Assembly: GCF_001417735.1 (NCBI RefSeq)
Contig: NZ_BBUZ01000026.1
Coordinates: forward strand, 62,001 to 126,000
Source: Streptomyces sp. NBRC 110028
Lineage (GTDB): Bacteria > Actinomycetota > Actinomycetes > Streptomycetales > Streptomycetaceae
Length of the DNA: 64,000 bases
Reading direction: 5' to 3'
The notes beneath the pieces are model-generated. The model worked only from the letters and a program-made list of their open reading frames with translations. It was not told the origin of the DNA and made no database searches. Numbering within the stretch: position 1 is the stretch's first letter; every line of letters starts with the position of its first letter. A program made the position numbers and the translations under genes. Below are positions 25,876 to 34,605 of the stretch, piece by piece.

Positions 25876-27318
25876 ATGCGACGCAATACGCGTAGGCGGT
25901 CGAAGACCGCGAGACGGGCGATCGTCGCCACCGCCGCGTTAGCCCTGGGGGCGGGCGGGCTGGTGACGGTCAACATGTACGCCTCGGCCGACGCGGGCGG
26001 ATCGCAGCACAGTGACAGCCGCGGCCGGGCACTGTCCGCCCGGGCCTCCACCATCGACTGCCCCGACGTCGGCCGGCGCCTGAGCGCGGTGCCCCAGCGG
26101 GCCAAGGCCGAGGTGGACCGGGAGCTGGCCCTGCTGGACAAGCAGGTCGCCGAGGCCTACCAGCGGCTGGCCGGTTCCCAGCGGGCGATCCAGCAGGACG
26201 CCGGCTTCGCGCAGAACGCGATCATGGGTCCGCTGAAGGACAAGCGCACCGCGACCATCGACCGCATCTCGATCGCCATCGGCAGAGTGGCCGCCACTCC
26301 GCAGGGTCTCGACGGGCTCGCCACCTGCACGCTGAAGGAGCAGTCCGGTGGCGGCCAGGGTGGGAACCAGGGCGGTGGTCAGGGTGGCGGTCAGGGTCAG
26401 AAGGGCAACGGCCCGGTGGCCGCGGACTTCGTGGACATCACCCGCGTCCAGCCCAATGTGCGCACCCCGCGCCCGGCCCGCAGCGCCTCCAAGGGCCTGT
26501 TCACCACCGCGTGCGGCGTCAACGCCAACAAGCTCTACAACACCGACAACGTCATCGTGGCGCCCGGCGTGTCCAACGGGGCGCATCACACCCACGACTA
26601 TGTCGGCAACCAGGCCAACAACGCGTTCGCCGACAACAACACCTTCGCCGGTGGCCGCACCACTTGCCAGAACCAGGGCGACAAGTCGACCTACTACTGG
26701 CCGGTGCTGCGACTGCAGGACGGCACCCGCGAGTTCGACGCGGACCAGCAGGGCGGCGGCGCCGAGGGCAACACCGGCCGCATCCTGACGGCCAAGAAGG
26801 TCACCCTGGAGTACGTGGGCAACCCGCGCGGCAAGGTCGTGGCGATGCCCAGGTTCCTGCGCATCATCACCGGCGACGCGAAGGCCTTCAGCAACGGGAC
26901 GGCGAACGCCAACGCCTCCTGGAGCTGCACCGGGTTCGAGAACCGGCAGCTGAAGGACAAGTACCCGATCTGCCCGCAGGGCAGCGACGTGGTGCGTACG
27001 GCGAAGTTCCAGAGCTGCTGGGACGGCAAGAACGCCGACAGCGCCAACCACCGCTCCCACGTGGCGTTCACGGACGCCGACGGCCGCTGCCCGAAGGGCT
27101 TCGTGGCGATTCCGCAGCTCGTGCAGCGCCTGGTGTACGACGTGGACGCGCCCAGCCTGAAGGACAACGGGAAGACCCGGCCGTTCTTCGCCGTGGACGG
27201 CTTCCCCGAGCAGTTGCACAAGCCGGTCACCGACCACGGAGACTTCATCAACGTCTTCGACGAGCGTGTGATGAACCAGATGGTGCGGTGCATCAACACC
27301 GGACGCACCTGCCGCTGA
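25876..27318 (+). CDS. Secreted DUF1996 protein
   Basis: A 480-residue exported protein. The N-terminus has a long basic n-region ('MRRNTRRRSKTARRAIVA') and a hydrophobic stretch ending near 'ASADAGG'. Residues about 50-155 are a helical region, then a Gly/Gln-rich linker of GGQG repeats (about 157-176), then the DUF1996 domain: 'VDITRVQPN', 'SNGAHHTHDYVGN', 'TYYWPVLRLQDG', 'SHVAFTDADGRCPKGFVAIPQL', 'HGDFINVFDE'. DUF1996 is found in secreted fungal and actinobacterial proteins and is suspected, but not shown, to act on polysaccharides. A GAGGAG site precedes the ATG. Confidence 0.85.
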   Translation: MRRNTRRRSKTARRAIVATAALALGAGGLVTVNMYASADAGGSQHSDSRGRALSARASTIDCPDVGRRLSAVPQRAKAEVDRELALLDKQVAEAYQRLAGSQRAIQQDAGFAQNAIMGPLKDKRTATIDRISIAIGRVAATPQGLDGLATCTLKEQSGGGQGGNQGGGQGGGQGQKGNGPVAADFVDITRVQPNVRTPRPARSASKGLFTTACGVNANKLYNTDNVIVAPGVSNGAHHTHDYVGNQANNAFADNNTFAGGRTTCQNQGDKSTYYWPVLRLQDGTREFDADQQGGGAEGNTGRILTAKKVTLEYVGNPRGKVVAMPRFLRIITGDAKAFSNGTANANASWSCTGFENRQLKDKYPICPQGSDVVRTAKFQSCWDGKNADSANHRSHVAFTDADGRCPKGFVAIPQLVQRLVYDVDAPSLKDNGKTRPFFAVDGFPEQLHKPVTDHGDFINVFDERVMNQMVRCINTGRTCR

Positions 27319-27326
27319 GACACCGC

Positions 27327-27383
27327 GAAGCCCTGCCGGCGGCCCCGCTCCGGGCCACCGGCAGGGCTTCGCCCCCTTTTTTT
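27327..27383. terminator. Hairpin with T-tract between convergent genes
   Basis: GAAGCCCTGCCGG at 27327-27339 pairs with CCGGCAGGGCTTC at 27358-27370, with further internal GGCCC/GGGCC pairing, followed by a run of seven T at 27377-27383. It is a canonical intrinsic terminator for the DUF1996 gene, and the stem can also stop the converging aminotransferase operon. Confidence 0.85.
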
Positions 27384-27395
27384 CAGTGCGTGTTT

Positions 27396-28271
27396 TCAGT
27401 GCGTGCGCACCGTACGGGCGTACGCCTCGGACAGCGCCGTTGTCACCTTGCCGACGCCGTACCGGTGGCCGTCCACCGCGCCGACCGGCTGGACCTCGTA
27501 CGCGGTGCCGGTGAGGAAGACCTCGTCGGCGTCGGCGAGGGCGTCCGGCTCCAGCGGGCGCTCATGGACGGGGATGCCGAGGTCGTGGGCGAGGCCGATG
27601 ACGGTCTGGCGGGTGATGCCGTTGAGGAAGGTGTCGGGGACGGGGGTGTGCAGGGCGCCGTCGATGACGAGGAAGAGGTTGGCGCCGGTGGCTTCGGCCA
27701 GCAGCCCCCGGTGGTCGAGCAGCAGGGCGTCGTCGTGACCGGCGGCTTCGGCCTCGTCACGGGCGAGCGTGCAGATGTTGTACAGCGAGGCCGCCTTGGC
27801 CTGCACCGGTGCGGTGTCGGGTGCCGGGCGGCGCCAGCGGGAGGTGCCCAGGCGGATGCCCTCCACCTGCGTCGTGTCACCGAAGAGGTTCGGCCACTCC
27901 CAGGTGGCGATGGCGACATGGACGCGGTTGCCCGTACCGGCGACGCTGAGCTGCTTGCCGCCCCGCCACGCCACGGGCCGGACGTATCCGTCCGTGATGC
28001 CCTGCCTGCGGACCAGTTCGCGTGAGGCGTCGTCGAGTTCGGGCACGCCGAAGGGGACGGCGAAGCCCAGTTCGCGCGCGGAGGTGTGCAGGCGCTCGGT
28101 GTGCTCGGTGAGTTTGAAGATGGCGCCCCCGTAGACGCGCATCCCCTCGAAGACGCCACCGCCGTAGTGCAGACCGTGGGAGAGGACGTGCAGCTTCGCG
28201 TCGCGCCAGGGCACGAAGGCCCCGTCGTACCAGATGACGCCGTCACGGTCGTCGAAGGGGAGGGAGGTCAT
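27396..28271 (-). CDS. Class IV aminotransferase (branched-chain aminotransferase-like)
   Basis: A 291-residue PLP enzyme of fold type IV. 'HGLHYGGGVFEGMRVY' near residue 35, the PLP lysine in 'QAKAASLYNICTLARDEAEAAGHDDALLLD' (about 155) and 'EATGANLFLVIDG' and 'LNGITRQTVIGLA' are those of IlvE. It could be a housekeeping IlvE, but it is the last gene of an operon with a BacA-like enzyme and an ATP-grasp ligase, its ATG overlapping the ligase stop (ATGA). A role in transaminating a pathway keto acid, like BacF in bacilysin synthesis, is therefore likely. Confidence 0.87.
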   Translation of the reverse strand: MTSLPFDDRDGVIWYDGAFVPWRDAKLHVLSHGLHYGGGVFEGMRVYGGAIFKLTEHTERLHTSARELGFAVPFGVPELDDASRELVRRQGITDGYVRPVAWRGGKQLSVAGTGNRVHVAIATWEWPNLFGDTTQVEGIRLGTSRWRRPAPDTAPVQAKAASLYNICTLARDEAEAAGHDDALLLDHRGLLAEATGANLFLVIDGALHTPVPDTFLNGITRQTVIGLAHDLGIPVHERPLEPDALADADEVFLTGTAYEVQPVGAVDGHRYGVGKVTTALSEAYARTVRTH

Positions 28272-29533
28272 CGGTCACTGCCTTCCGGGGCGTACTCGAT
28301 GCGGATGGCGGTCTCCAGCGCGCGGTGGAACTCCTCGGCCTCGGCCGTGGTGGCGTGCCGGGACAGGACGAACGCCGGATATCCGGTGAAGTCCGGATAG
28401 GGGCGCACCACGTCGCCGGGGAAGAGCATCTGCACGACGTGGTCCACCCGGGGGTCGGCACGCAGCTCGTCCAGGCCGTGGATGGCGGTGATCCGCCCCG
28501 AACCGCCGCACGGCACGATGTAGTTGGCCGCCGCGCCCGTGGCGCAGGGGGTGTGCCCGGGGCCGAAGGAGCGTGGTGGCCGCCCGGTGGCGATCCGCAG
28601 CGCGTCCGCGGCGAAGTCCAGCCCGGTGACGTTCCGGACGATGTACTCCGAGACCCCCGAACCGCCGATGCGCGCCCCCAGCTCCAGCAGGTACGGCCGG
28701 TCGCCGCGCAGCCGCAGTTCGGTGTGGGTGGGGCCGTCGGCGATGCCGAGGGCGGTGTGCGCGGCGGTGACCTCGCGCCGGATGGCGTCCCGCACCGCCT
28801 CGGGCAGGACGGCGGGCGCGCGGTAGACGCTCTCCTCGAAGTACGGACCCTGGGGTTCGCCCTTGTAGCCGATGGTGCACACCGTCACCTCCCCGCGGTG
28901 GGCGAGGGATTCCACGGCGAACTCGGGCCCGTCGAGATACTCCTCCACGATCAGGCTCCCGGTCGCGCCCAGCTTCGACCGGCAGATCTGCCACACCTCC
29001 TCGACCACGGCCCGCAGCTCCTCCGGCCGTTCCGCCTTGGTGACACCGAGGCTGGAGAAGCCGTGCGCGGGCTTGACCACGACGGGAAAGTCCAGGTGCG
29101 CGGCCTCCTCCCAGGCGGAAGGGGCTTTCAGGCCGACGAAGCGGGGCACGTTGAGCCCCGCCGCGGCCAGCCGTTCCCGCATCACCCGCTTGTCCTGCGC
29201 GCCGAGCGCCGCGTCCCGCCCGATACCGGGCAGCCCGAGGAGTTCGGCGGCCTCCGCCACGAACGGCACGGCCGGGTCGTACAGGGTGCAGATGCCCTGG
29301 AACGGGGTGGCCCGGTGCGTCTGCCGCAGCGTGGCCAGGGCGCCCGCCCGGTCCCCTTCGACGTCCAGCCGCAGCACATCGACCACGGCCGGGGGCAGTC
29401 GGTCCGCGCTCACGGTCTCGTCGGGGCGGGGGACCAGGATGAGACGGATACCGGCGCGCTCGGCGCTGTCGAAGACCCAGGGCAGAGTCGTCCGCTGGTA
29501 CACCAGGACGACGCTGGGCTGCTGTGTGCTCAC
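28268..29533 (-). CDS. ATP-grasp ligase (BacD/L-amino acid ligase-like)
   Basis: A 421-residue ATP-grasp enzyme. The N-terminal preATP-grasp domain ('VVLVYQRTTLPWVFDSAERAGIRLILV') is followed by the ATP-grasp fold: 'VVKPAHGFSSLGVTKAE' (Lys and Gly-rich loop, about 145), 'SLIVEEYLDGPEFAVES', and the Mg-binding 'LLELGARIGGSGVSEYIV' (about 290). Such enzymes form amide bonds between carboxylic and amino acids via acyl phosphates; this branch includes BacD-type dipeptide ligases. GTG 29533 is the start: GGAAG lies 7 nt upstream, and it overlaps the stop of the transporter gene (GTGA). Substrates are unknown. Confidence 0.85.
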   Translation of the reverse strand: MSTQQPSVVLVYQRTTLPWVFDSAERAGIRLILVPRPDETVSADRLPPAVVDVLRLDVEGDRAGALATLRQTHRATPFQGICTLYDPAVPFVAEAAELLGLPGIGRDAALGAQDKRVMRERLAAAGLNVPRFVGLKAPSAWEEAAHLDFPVVVKPAHGFSSLGVTKAERPEELRAVVEEVWQICRSKLGATGSLIVEEYLDGPEFAVESLAHRGEVTVCTIGYKGEPQGPYFEESVYRAPAVLPEAVRDAIRREVTAAHTALGIADGPTHTELRLRGDRPYLLELGARIGGSGVSEYIVRNVTGLDFAADALRIATGRPPRSFGPGHTPCATGAAANYIVPCGGSGRITAIHGLDELRADPRVDHVVQMLFPGDVVRPYPDFTGYPAFVLSRHATTAEAEEFHRALETAIRIEYAPEGSDR

Positions 29534-30540
29534 GATGTCTTCCGTTCCACTGGGATTCCGGCCTCCGGGCCGGTGTTGTCGGTCGTGCCGGGCCCGGTGG
29601 CCGGGGGACGGGCCCGGCGGGAGCCGCCCACCGTCAGCCACACCCCGGCCGAACAGGCGACGATCAGGACGAGCACGACCGGACCGGGCGGGCCCGCCCA
29701 CCCCAGCGCCCATTCACCGAGCCGGATCAGGAACGGCACCACCAGCGCCACGGCGGAGGTGAACAGCGGGCCCTTGCGCAGGATGAGTTCGTGCGAGATG
29801 AGGAAGACCGGGGCGGTGAGCCCCGCGCCGAGCAGCGCCACCCCGCCCCAGTCGGCCGCCGTGACGCCGTCCACCGGCACGAAGAGCGCGGTCGTCAGCC
29901 CCAGCATGACCGCGCCCGCGCCCGTGATGGCGGGCAGCGCGGCCAGCGGTGAGATGTCGGCCATGCGCTGCCGGTAGACGTAGCCGTAGAGGGCGTATGT
30001 GAACGTGCCGCCCAGCGCCAGCAGGGCACCGGCCGACAGGGTGGCCCCGCCCGTCGCGCCCTCGCCGCCCGGCCCGTCCGCCACCGCGTAACCACACGCC
30101 GCGGCCACTGCGAGCAGGGTGCCGCACACCTTGCGGACCGTGCCGCGCTCGCCGAAGGCGACGATGCCGATGACGAAGGTCACGCACGGCAGCAGCGAGA
30201 CGATCAGGCCCACCCGGGAGGCGCCGATCCGGCCGATGCCGAGCAACGTACCGGAGTAGTACGCGAAGAACCCGAGGAACGCCAGCAGCAGGAACCCACC
30301 CGGGCGGCCGAACCCCGTCCGGACGTCCGGCCAGCTGCGCGGGCGGAGCACGGCGATCACCGAGATGGCCAGGAAGCTGGCCGCCGTCCGGCCGCTCGCC
30401 ACGGCGAGCGCGGGCACACCGTCGACCAGACGGGCCGACATCAGCCAGCCCGCGGCGAGCAGCAGCACCATGAGCACCGACAGCGCGGGCACCACCAGCG
30501 GTTCGCCCCGCCGTGGCGGCGCCGGGGGGTCCGTCACCAC
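29530..30540 (-). CDS. EamA/DMT-family transporter
   Basis: A 336-residue membrane protein with about ten helices in two EamA repeats, typical of the drug/metabolite transporter superfamily. 'VDGVPALAVASGRTAASFLAI' in the first repeat and 'GTFTYALYGYVYRQRM' opening the second are recognisable. Members export amino acids and metabolites. Sandwiched between a DUF6421-like gene (7-nt overlap) and the ATP-grasp ligase (4-nt overlap), it is the probable exporter of the operon's product, as BacE is for bacilysin. Confidence 0.85.
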   Translation of the reverse strand: MVTDPPAPPRRGEPLVVPALSVLMVLLLAAGWLMSARLVDGVPALAVASGRTAASFLAISVIAVLRPRSWPDVRTGFGRPGGFLLLAFLGFFAYYSGTLLGIGRIGASRVGLIVSLLPCVTFVIGIVAFGERGTVRKVCGTLLAVAAACGYAVADGPGGEGATGGATLSAGALLALGGTFTYALYGYVYRQRMADISPLAALPAITGAGAVMLGLTTALFVPVDGVTAADWGGVALLGAGLTAPVFLISHELILRKGPLFTSAVALVVPFLIRLGEWALGWAGPPGPVVLVLIVACSAGVWLTVGGSRRARPPATGPGTTDNTGPEAGIPVERKTS

Positions 30541-31802
30541 TGCGCGAGCGAGAACGTCAGCGGTGGCAGCCGGTCCAGGCTCCGCCTGGCCCGCAGCAGT
30601 ACCCGCTGGTCCTCGGTGAACCGGTAGCGCTGTTTGGGCTCCCCGGCGGGCAGGTAGGAGCGCACCAGGGCCTTGGCGGCGGCCCGGTACTCGTCGTCGG
30701 TGGTGACCTCGGCCTCCATCTTCTCGATGGTGGTGACGTAGTCCCGCAGCGCGGCCACGGTGGCGTCCCGGTCCAGGCGCAGCAGACCGCCGTCGTCCGG
30801 GGAGCCGGTCAGCGCGCCGCGCTCACGCAGCCAGGAGTAGAGGAGGACACCGGTTCCGGAGTCGAAGTTGCGGGTCGCGTCGTCGGCCTGCGGATAGCGG
30901 AAGACACGTTCCAGCAAGATCATGGCGATCTGCTCCTCGGCGTACGGAATGCCGCCGTCGGCGCAGGCCAGCGCGGTCTTCGCGTCGACCTTGATCTCTT
31001 CGAGCAGGCCGACGAACCAGTTCATCTTGAGCGAGATGTGCTCGTCGAACGGCCACAGCCCCTGGTAGTGCATGCGGTCGTGCAGATAGCCCCAGATGGC
31101 GCGGGCCTCGAAACACACCTCCGGGTCCAGGCCGGTGGAGGCGCGGGGCACCGAGTCCGGGGTGAGGACGGCCGCCGCCCCCGGGAGGGCGTAGGTCTCG
31201 TGGATGGCGCGCATCTTGTTGTAGAAGAACATGGCGTACGGCTGATCGGTGATCTTGTCGTGCGCGGCCACGTTCTCCGGGAAGAACACCAGGCAGTTGC
31301 CCTGCGCGAAGCCGTCGCTGCCCGCGACGAGGATCAGGGACTGGCAGTTGTTCTTGGGATGCGGATGGGTGACGGCCAGGTCAGGCAGCGCGGCGGGCTC
31401 CTTGCGCAGCGCGTAGAAGCAGTCCAGCCGCTTGCCGACGGGCGGTGCGCTGTTGGTGCTCTGCAACGGCGCGAGGAAGAGGACCATGGTTCCGTCCTCG
31501 GGCGGGCGCAGCGCGTCCCGGGAGCGGGCGAAGTGGGGCGGGGTGTCCAGCCCGGCCTCCAGCCATCCGGCGACATCGGCGTCCAGCGCGTCGGCCTGGT
31601 GTCCCAGCCCGTTGCGCCGGTACCAGGCACACGCCTCGTCCGAGATCAGGGTCAGCAGCTCACGGTCGTCCGCCGTGGGGGCGGTGACCGTGCCGTCGTC
31701 GGCCTGGCGGGTCCGGAAGCGGTTGACCCGCGGTATGAGTGATGCCGTCAGCGTCCGGGCCTCGGCCAGGTACGCGGGGTCCATGGGTGCTCGGGAGGTC
31801 AC
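30534..31802 (-). CDS. DUF6421-like protein of unknown function
   Basis: A 422-residue soluble protein without signal or membrane segments. I recognise it as an actinobacterial conserved hypothetical (DUF6421, from memory). Notable features are 'THPHPKNNCQSLILVAGSDGF' (about 145), 'FYNKMRAIHETYALPG' and, near residue 240, 'IWGYLHDRMHYQGLWPFDEH' followed by 'EEIKVDAK', a concentration of His, Asp and Glu that looks like a metal site. That suggests a metal-dependent hydrolase or oxygenase, but this is speculation. The GTG start overlaps the stop of the BacA-like gene; ATG at 31784 is an alternative. Confidence 0.65.
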   Translation of the reverse strand: MTSRAPMDPAYLAEARTLTASLIPRVNRFRTRQADDGTVTAPTADDRELLTLISDEACAWYRRNGLGHQADALDADVAGWLEAGLDTPPHFARSRDALRPPEDGTMVLFLAPLQSTNSAPPVGKRLDCFYALRKEPAALPDLAVTHPHPKNNCQSLILVAGSDGFAQGNCLVFFPENVAAHDKITDQPYAMFFYNKMRAIHETYALPGAAAVLTPDSVPRASTGLDPEVCFEARAIWGYLHDRMHYQGLWPFDEHISLKMNWFVGLLEEIKVDAKTALACADGGIPYAEEQIAMILLERVFRYPQADDATRNFDSGTGVLLYSWLRERGALTGSPDDGGLLRLDRDATVAALRDYVTTIEKMEAEVTTDDEYRAAAKALVRSYLPAGEPKQRYRFTEDQRVLLRARRSLDRLPPLTFSLAQW

Positions 31803-32380
31803 AGTGCCATCGCTCCCGTCGTCAGCGGCTCCCCGGCCCCGGCGTCCACGGCCAGGACCTGGTGGACGGTGAAGACCATGGGGACCGGGCCGAAGTCGCG
31901 CAGGACCCGCAGTCCGTGCCGCTCGGCGGCGACGAGCGTGGTGATGCAGCCCTCGACCTTGCCGGCGGCGCAGTCGATGGCGGCCTGGGAGTTGCTGAGC
32001 ACCTCATGGGCCTCGGCCGTGCCGGGGACGAGCCCCCTGGGCGCCGGATGTGAGGCGACGGTGGCCGGTGCCGGCGTTCCGGTGGAGGCGAGCACCATGT
32101 TGTGCGTCGGCATGACGAAGCTGTCGACCATCGTCAAACGGTGGAGGTTGCCGAAGACCAGGGTGTGCAGGGCCGGGTAGACCGCGCAGGCGGTCAGGGC
32201 GTGCTGCCCGTCGGCCGGGACGGCTTCCAGCGCCGCCTCGATGGAGGAATGCAGCTGGACCGTTCCCTCGACACCGCGTCTGCGCAGCCATTCGTGTGAG
32301 GCGGCTTCCAAGTTGGTCCCCTGCGGGCCGAGGGTGTGCAGGTGGCGGACGTGATCCGGCCCGGCATGGATATGCCGCAT
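31799..32380 (-). CDS. BacA-like prephenate decarboxylase / prephenate dehydratase-fold protein
   Basis: A 193-residue protein with the periplasmic-binding-like fold of prephenate dehydratases. 'HTLGPQGTNLEAASHEWL' matches the 'TLGPEGT' start of BacA and PheA. 'TVASHPAPRGLV', 'VLSNSQAAIDCAAGKVEGCITTLVAAERHGLRVLRDFGPVPM' parallels the C-terminal half of Bacillus BacA, including its 'SHPSP' and 'NS-SAA' segments. There is no C-terminal ACT domain and the length fits BacA (about 204), so non-aromatising prephenate decarboxylation is favoured over dehydration. First gene of the operon; a G-rich site (GGGGGGA) lies just before the ATG. Confidence 0.65.
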   Translation of the reverse strand: MRHIHAGPDHVRHLHTLGPQGTNLEAASHEWLRRRGVEGTVQLHSSIEAALEAVPADGQHALTACAVYPALHTLVFGNLHRLTMVDSFVMPTHNMVLASTGTPAPATVASHPAPRGLVPGTAEAHEVLSNSQAAIDCAAGKVEGCITTLVAAERHGLRVLRDFGPVPMVFTVHQVLAVDAGAGEPLTTGAMAL

Positions 32381-32716
32381 GATCCCCCCATGTTTTGTGT
32401 TCTCGATCGCTTCGGCGGCGTTCCCCGGAAGCTGAGAGGATAAAAACAGGAGTAAACGGCAACAAACAAGAGCTTTCTGTAAAATATTCCAGATGGCGAG
32501 ATTCGATGCCTGATGGAAGGCGTTATTCGGCCAACTGGCCGACGGCGTAACGGAATGCGACGCTCTGTCTCCTTCGCGCCCCGCTCCGCCTCTCCGTCCC
32601 CTCCGCCGCCCCCGGTCGTACGTCCGTCAGCGGCGTTGTCAGTGGGCGCACGTATGTTCATTCGTGCCGCACCGCAGTGGTGCGGAAGTACCCCTGTGCG
32701 CAGAGGAGATGACGCG
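32381..32716. promoter_or_regulatory. Divergent promoter region between the two five-gene operons
   Basis: This 336-base region separates the BacA-like operon (minus) from the SWIM-MoxR operon (plus). Positions about 32430-32500 are strikingly AT-rich ('gtaaaatattcc' and 'ggataaaaacagg'), which suggests promoters here. A 7-bp inverted repeat, CCGCACC/GGTGCGG (32667-32673 and 32679-32685), lies just before the SWIM gene and could be its operator. No further gene is seen. Confidence 0.4.
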
Positions 32717-33220
32717 TTGTCAACTTGGGAGAGGTCGAGCACGGCGCGGGTGGTCCCACCCGCGCGGCCGCGCAAGCTCGCCAAGGTCCCGTTCGTCGAG
32801 CTGGCCGACGGACGGTTGCAGGGCGTGGTGTCCAGCGGCTCGGACATCGGCCGGGTCTACGTGTCGTCGGTCGCGTCCGGCAGCTACGCGTTCGCCTGCA
32901 GCACCAACAACAACCGCCCCTGCGGCGGCGCGCACGGCTCGTACTGCAAGCACATCAAGGCCCTGATCAGCGAGGCGGTGCTGCAGTACGGCGCCGGGCG
33001 CGTCGCCCGCTATCTGAAGGTCGAGGCCGCGGACGGCGAGCCCACCGCGCTGACCATCACCGCCGACATGGCCGACACCGTCCCCTCGCAGGCGGGATCC
33101 CAGGCCGCCGCGGCGGTCTTCAGCCGGTTCCTGCGCCACCTGACCTACCTGGAACTCGACCCCGTCACCACGCCGTTGCCGGAGATGCAGTGGTTTCCGT
33201 CGACCAGGGCGGTGGCGTGA
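32717..33220 (+). CDS. SWIM-like zinc-finger protein of the MoxR/VWA/DUF5682 operon
   Basis: A 167-residue protein. After 'RKLAKVPFVELADGRLQGVVSSGSD' it has a Cys/His cluster, 'CSTNNNRPCGG' and 'SYCKHIKAL' (about 55-80), resembling a SWIM motif (CxC-xn-CxH) used to bind DNA or protein. The rest is helical. TTG at 32717 is chosen as start: AGAGGAG lies 8 nt upstream and similarity-like composition begins there; ATG 32654, in frame, is an alternative that would add 21 residues. It leads a five-gene operon and overlaps the next start (TGATG). Confidence 0.65.
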   Translation: MSTWERSSTARVVPPARPRKLAKVPFVELADGRLQGVVSSGSDIGRVYVSSVASGSYAFACSTNNNRPCGGAHGSYCKHIKALISEAVLQYGAGRVARYLKVEAADGEPTALTITADMADTVPSQAGSQAAAAVFSRFLRHLTYLELDPVTTPLPEMQWFPSTRAVA

Positions 33221-34605
33221 TGCGCGCCGATCTGCTCGCCGAGCCCATCGCCGGTCTCGACGAAGCCCTGGCGGCCGTCGACGCCTTCGACCAGGCACTC
33301 GTCACCGGTCTGCTCCGCCCCCAGCCGGGCCGGGCCACCGGTACGGCGGATCTCGCCCAGGCCGTCGCGGGCACGCCGCTGGCCGCCAGGGTCGCCGAGG
33401 CGGCCGAGAAGGCAGTCGCGGGCGAGGACCACTTCGTCGCCCTCGCCGCCGCCCGCACCGCACTGCTCGGGTCCGTCCACGACGCACTGCTGGCCCGGGC
33501 CCGGGAGGCGATCGCGCGGCCGGGCGGCGAGGAGATCGCCCCGGCCCCGGGGCCCGGCGGGCAGGAAGCGGTGAACCTGCTGGTCGCCGCCCGCTCCTGG
33601 CTGTCCGATCTGGCGCGCTCCGGATGGCAGGGCATCGACCACGACGTGGTCTCCGGATCGGCGCGCATCGTCTCCGAGATGCTTCCGGACCCGGCCCTGC
33701 GGCGCCTGGCGACGCTCCTCGACGGTTTCGCCGCCGAACTCGCCGCGTCCTGCCCGGGCGCCGCCCTGGACCGTGTTCCGGCGCGCCGATGGGCCGACCT
33801 GTGGGCGCGGGCGCTGCTGCTGACGCTGCCCGGCGCGGCCGCCGCACCCGCGACCGGCACGGCCACCGGCCGCCTCCTGCCCCTCGGTGTCGATGTGCGG
33901 GAACACGCGACCGCCGCACAGGCCCAGGTCCACGCGGTGTTCGAGCCCGCTGACGGCGGCACGCCCCGCCTGGTGCGGGCCAGTGTGTCGGCGCCCAAGC
34001 CCGACACGGTCGTCGGAGTCGGCATCTGGCAGCTGCTCCGGCCCGCCATGTCGCTCCTGGCGGCCGTCGGCGAGGGCCGCGCGATGGACCTCACCGACAT
34101 GCCGGTCACCGCCGAGGGCGACCTGCTCTGGAGCGAGGAGCACGCACGCCAGGGCGAACCCGCCGACCCCTTCGCCACCGCCCGCGTCGCCCTGCCCACC
34201 GCCACCGACGCGCCGACCGCGCCCCTGGACCGGCATCCGGCGCGCATCGCCGTGCCCGTCTTCCTGGAGGGCTACGACTGCCAGAAGGACGACGACGCGC
34301 TGGCGTTCACCATCGCCGGACACCCGCTCGCCGTCGACACCGACCGCGTTCCGGCCGCCGGTCCGCTCACCCCCGAGGCCGTCGCCGGGGCGAGCGCCTG
34401 CGTCGGACTGCTCCGCTGGGACGCCGGGGCGTATCGCGTCCAGCCCCTGGCCGTGGAGAAGACCGTGCGGAAGAAGACCGTCGCCCTGCACGCCGGGGGA
34501 TGGGCCGGGGGCACGACCGACAAGGCCGGAGTCAAGGCCGAGAAGGCCGCCACCGACGCCGTGGCCGCGCTGCGGGAGCGGGCCGGGAGGCTGCTGCGGA
34601 CATGA
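33220..34605 (+). CDS. Uncharacterised protein of the MoxR/VWA/DUF5682 operon
   Basis: A 461-residue, Ala-rich soluble protein that I do not recognise. It starts 'MRADLLAEPIAGLDEALAAV' and appears mostly helical for 200 residues, then mixed alpha/beta ('FEPADGGTPRLVRASVSAP', 'RIAVPVFLEGYDCQKDDDALAF'). The C-terminus is Lys/Arg-rich ('VEKTVRKKTVALH', 'GVKAEKAATDAVAALRERAG'). There are no signal or membrane segments. It overlaps both neighbours (TGATG upstream, ATGA downstream), so it must function with them, perhaps as an adaptor or target protein for the AAA+/VWA pair. Confidence 0.7.
   Translation: MRADLLAEPIAGLDEALAAVDAFDQALVTGLLRPQPGRATGTADLAQAVAGTPLAARVAEAAEKAVAGEDHFVALAAARTALLGSVHDALLARAREAIARPGGEEIAPAPGPGGQEAVNLLVAARSWLSDLARSGWQGIDHDVVSGSARIVSEMLPDPALRRLATLLDGFAAELAASCPGAALDRVPARRWADLWARALLLTLPGAAAAPATGTATGRLLPLGVDVREHATAAQAQVHAVFEPADGGTPRLVRASVSAPKPDTVVGVGIWQLLRPAMSLLAAVGEGRAMDLTDMPVTAEGDLLWSEEHARQGEPADPFATARVALPTATDAPTAPLDRHPARIAVPVFLEGYDCQKDDDALAFTIAGHPLAVDTDRVPAAGPLTPEAVAGASACVGLLRWDAGAYRVQPLAVEKTVRKKTVALHAGGWAGGTTDKAGVKAEKAATDAVAALRERAGRLLRT

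Noticed and set aside
26340..26405. Short GC-rich repeats that could look like an array
   Set aside because: They are in-frame GGQG-type codons forming a protein linker, not CRISPR repeats; no spacers.
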